Origin: Lachnoclostridium sp. UBA933
GTDB lineage: Bacteria > Bacillota > Clostridia > Lachnospirales > Lachnospiraceae
NCBI GenBank assembly: GCA_002293545.1
Contig: DBDL01000112.1
Span: 2,508-10,506 of the forward strand
DNA length: 7,999 nt
Direction: 5' to 3'
A program made the position numbers and the translations under genes. Shown piece after piece: positions 6,559-7,999 of the stretch; within the stretch, counting starts at the first letter, position 1; every line of letters starts with the position of its first letter. The notes beneath the pieces are model-generated. The model was given only the letters and a program-made list of their open reading frames with translations, was not told the origin of the DNA and did no database searches.

Positions 6559-7110
6559 ATGGACAGGGAAAAGATAAAACAAGCGGTCACACTATTTCTG
6601 GAGGGAATCGGAGAGGACGGAAACAGAGAAGGATTGATTGATACACCGGAAAGAATCGCCGGTATGTGTGAAGAAATCTTCGGCGGTATCGGTACCGATG
6701 CAACGTGTCATTTAAGCAAAACCTTTTCTTCGGAATTAACCAACATGGTAGTGGAAAAGGATATTTCATTTTATTCCGTTTGTGAACATCATTTACTTCC
6801 TTTCTTTGGGAAAGTACATATTGGATATATACCGGACGGAAAAGTTGTCGGACTGAGCAAAATAGCACGAACGGTAGAGGTTTTTGCAAAACGTCCGCAG
6901 ATACAGGAACAATTAACGGAACAAATTGCAGAGGCAATCCAAACGGTACTGAAGCCAAAAGGTGTTATGGTTAAAATAGAGGCGGAACATTTGTGTATGT
7001 CAATGAGAGGTGTGAAAAAGCCGGGGACAATAACATCTTCCTATACGGCAAAGGGAATTTTTGAAACCAGTCAGGAATTGCGTCAGATGTTTATGGAAAT
7101 GATAAGATAA
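6559..7110 (+). CDS. folE: GTP cyclohydrolase I (type IA)
   Basis: FolE converts GTP to 7,8-dihydroneopterin triphosphate and formate, the first step of the pterin branch of folate synthesis. It is zinc-dependent and in the known family forms a homodecamer. The 183 residues contain DTPERIAGM (28-36), the zinc motif CEHH with C75 and H78, and the third zinc ligand C146 in HLCMSMRGV. Catalytic H77 and H144 match H112 and H179 of E. coli FolE. The SxIARxV segment appears as [15 protein letters not shown] (100-114). Length is slightly below the E. coli enzyme, the difference being a shorter N-terminus. The start has AAGGAG (6544-6549) 9 nt upstream and is preceded by its own promoter. It is followed after 46 bp by folP, with no terminator in between. 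Confidence 0.98.
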   Translation: MDREKIKQAVTLFLEGIGEDGNREGLIDTPERIAGMCEEIFGGIGTDATCHLSKTFSSELTNMVVEKDISFYSVCEHHLLPFFGKVHIGYIPDGKVVGLSKIARTVEVFAKRPQIQEQLTEQIAEAIQTVLKPKGVMVKIEAEHLCMSMRGVKKPGTITSSYTAKGIFETSQELRQMFMEMIR

Positions 7111-7156
7111 AGAAGCTTTCCTCTTACATAAAAACATATGTGGAACGGAGATTTAT

Positions 7157-7963
7157 ATGAAGATTGGAAATCGGGAGTTTACATTCGGAAAGAAAGTTTA
7201 TGTTATGGGAATTCTGAATTGTACGCCGGACTCATTTTCAGACGGGGGAAAATATAACAATACGGATCAGGCATTAATGCAAACGGAGAGAATGATAGCA
7301 GAGGGAGCCGCGCTGATTGACGTCGGCGGGGAATCAACACGTCCGGGGCATGTCCGGATTTCGGATGAGGAAGAAATATCACGTGTTTTACCGGTTATCA
7401 GAGAAATTAAAAGAAGATTCGACATTCCGCTTTCGATTGATTCATACAAATCCGAAGTAATCAAGGCGGCGCTGGACGCCGGTGCCGATATGGTAAATGA
7501 TATCTGGGGCTTGAAAAAAGATAAAAAAGCGGCGGAAGTGACAGCAAAGTACGGCGTACCGGTTTGTCTTATGCATAACCGTGAGAATACGGACTATAAG
7601 GATTTTTTAGGGGAGGTATGTTCGGATTTAAGGGATTCCGTTCAAATTGCCGAAAAAGCCGGTATTAAAAGGGAAAAAATCATACTGGATCCGGGAGTGG
7701 GATTTGCAAAAAGCCATGAACAAAATTTACAAATCATCCGTCATTTGAATCGACTGAAAGAACTTGGCTTTCCGGTTATGCTTGCGGCATCGAAAAAAAG
7801 AGTGATCGGTCTGACGCTTGATTTGCCGGTTGATGAGAGATTGGAAGGTACGATAGCCGTATCGGTCATAGGAGCGATGGAGGGCTGTGACTTTATTCGG
7901 GTTCATGATATAAAAGAAAATATCAGGGCTTTATGGATGGCTGAAGCCGTGATGAATGCATAG
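7157..7963 (+). CDS. folP: Dihydropteroate synthase
   Basis: FolP joins 6-hydroxymethyl-dihydropterin pyrophosphate to p-aminobenzoate, giving dihydropteroate; it is the sulfonamide target. The 268-residue TIM-barrel protein has loop 1 GILNCTPDSFSDGG (N21), DVGGESTRPG (T61, R62), SIDSY (D95), N114, LDPGVGF (D178), and the C-terminal RVHD (R248, H250). The pterin/pABA loop, usually SRKS, reads SKKR (212-215): the Lys matching E. coli K221 is kept as K214, while the preceding Arg is replaced by Lys. Positions F27 and P63, often altered in sulfonamide-resistant DHPS, are unchanged. The ribosome binding site CGGAG (7146-7150) is 6 nt from the ATG. It follows folE in the same operon and precedes a probable folB after 15 bp. 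Confidence 0.97.
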   Translation: MKIGNREFTFGKKVYVMGILNCTPDSFSDGGKYNNTDQALMQTERMIAEGAALIDVGGESTRPGHVRISDEEEISRVLPVIREIKRRFDIPLSIDSYKSEVIKAALDAGADMVNDIWGLKKDKKAAEVTAKYGVPVCLMHNRENTDYKDFLGEVCSDLRDSVQIAEKAGIKREKIILDPGVGFAKSHEQNLQIIRHLNRLKELGFPVMLAASKKRVIGLTLDLPVDERLEGTIAVSVIGAMEGCDFIRVHDIKENIRALWMAEAVMNA

Positions 7964-7978
7964 AAACAGGGGGTGCTT

Positions 7979-7999
7979 ATGGATCAGATACGGATTAAG
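7979..7999 (+). CDS. folB: Start of probable dihydroneopterin aldolase, 3' cut by window edge
   Basis: An ATG at 7979 with AGGGGGTG (7968-7975) just upstream opens a frame reading MDQIRIK to the window end. FolB proteins usually begin MDxIxI/L-K, and folB or a folB-folK fusion commonly follows folP. The call rests on seven codons and position, so it is tentative. If right, it would make 6-hydroxymethyl-dihydropterin, the precursor of the FolP substrate. Confidence 0.6.

Noticed and set aside
6587..6958. Minus-strand 123-residue frame opposite folE
   Set aside because: It is the mirror of a fully motif-supported folE, with no ribosome binding site or domain. The other minus-strand frames in the window were rejected for the same reason.
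1..7999. CRISPR array, tRNA, rRNA, insertion sequence or riboswitch
   Set aside because: No regularly spaced direct repeats, no cloverleaf or CCA-type gene, no transposase or terminal inverted repeats, and no recognised aptamer in any gap. All gaps are under 200 bp.

Overview
The window looks like the chromosome of a low-GC Gram-positive bacterium, most likely a member of the Clostridia near the Lachnospiraceae. This is inferred from strong AGGAGG-type ribosome binding sites, a TTG start, near-consensus sigma-A promoters, a short ACT-type SerA paired with SerC, and a folE-folP-folB order. All genes lie on the + strand.

Region 1 (1-2542) is the 3' part of a large accessory gene that enters from upstream. 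It encodes an Ala-rich triplet-repeat N-terminus, a helical linker, a Roco-type Ras-like GTPase (Roc) domain, a COR domain, an Asn-rich segment and a helical tail. It has no leucine-rich repeats and no kinase in the visible part. The layout resembles prokaryotic NTPase conflict or defence proteins more than a housekeeping enzyme. Its N-terminal domain, which could be an effector or sensor, lies outside the window.

Region 2 (2543-4983) starts with an intergenic stretch holding a near-perfect promoter (TTGACA, 18 bp, TATAAT). It then has serC and serA, overlapping by 4 bp. Together they convert 3-phosphoglycerate to phosphoserine. No serB is present here.

Region 3 (4984-7999) starts with two hairpins that could terminate or attenuate the ser transcript, followed by folC. 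A second intergenic stretch carries a 13-bp-period tandem repeat just upstream of a strong promoter. After it come folE, folP and the first seven codons of a probable folB. The ser and fol genes join functionally at one-carbon metabolism: serine is the main one-carbon donor to tetrahydrofolate, and FolC polyglutamylates folates. Only the first gene looks accessory. It sits immediately beside core metabolic genes, so the window may cover the edge of a variable locus.
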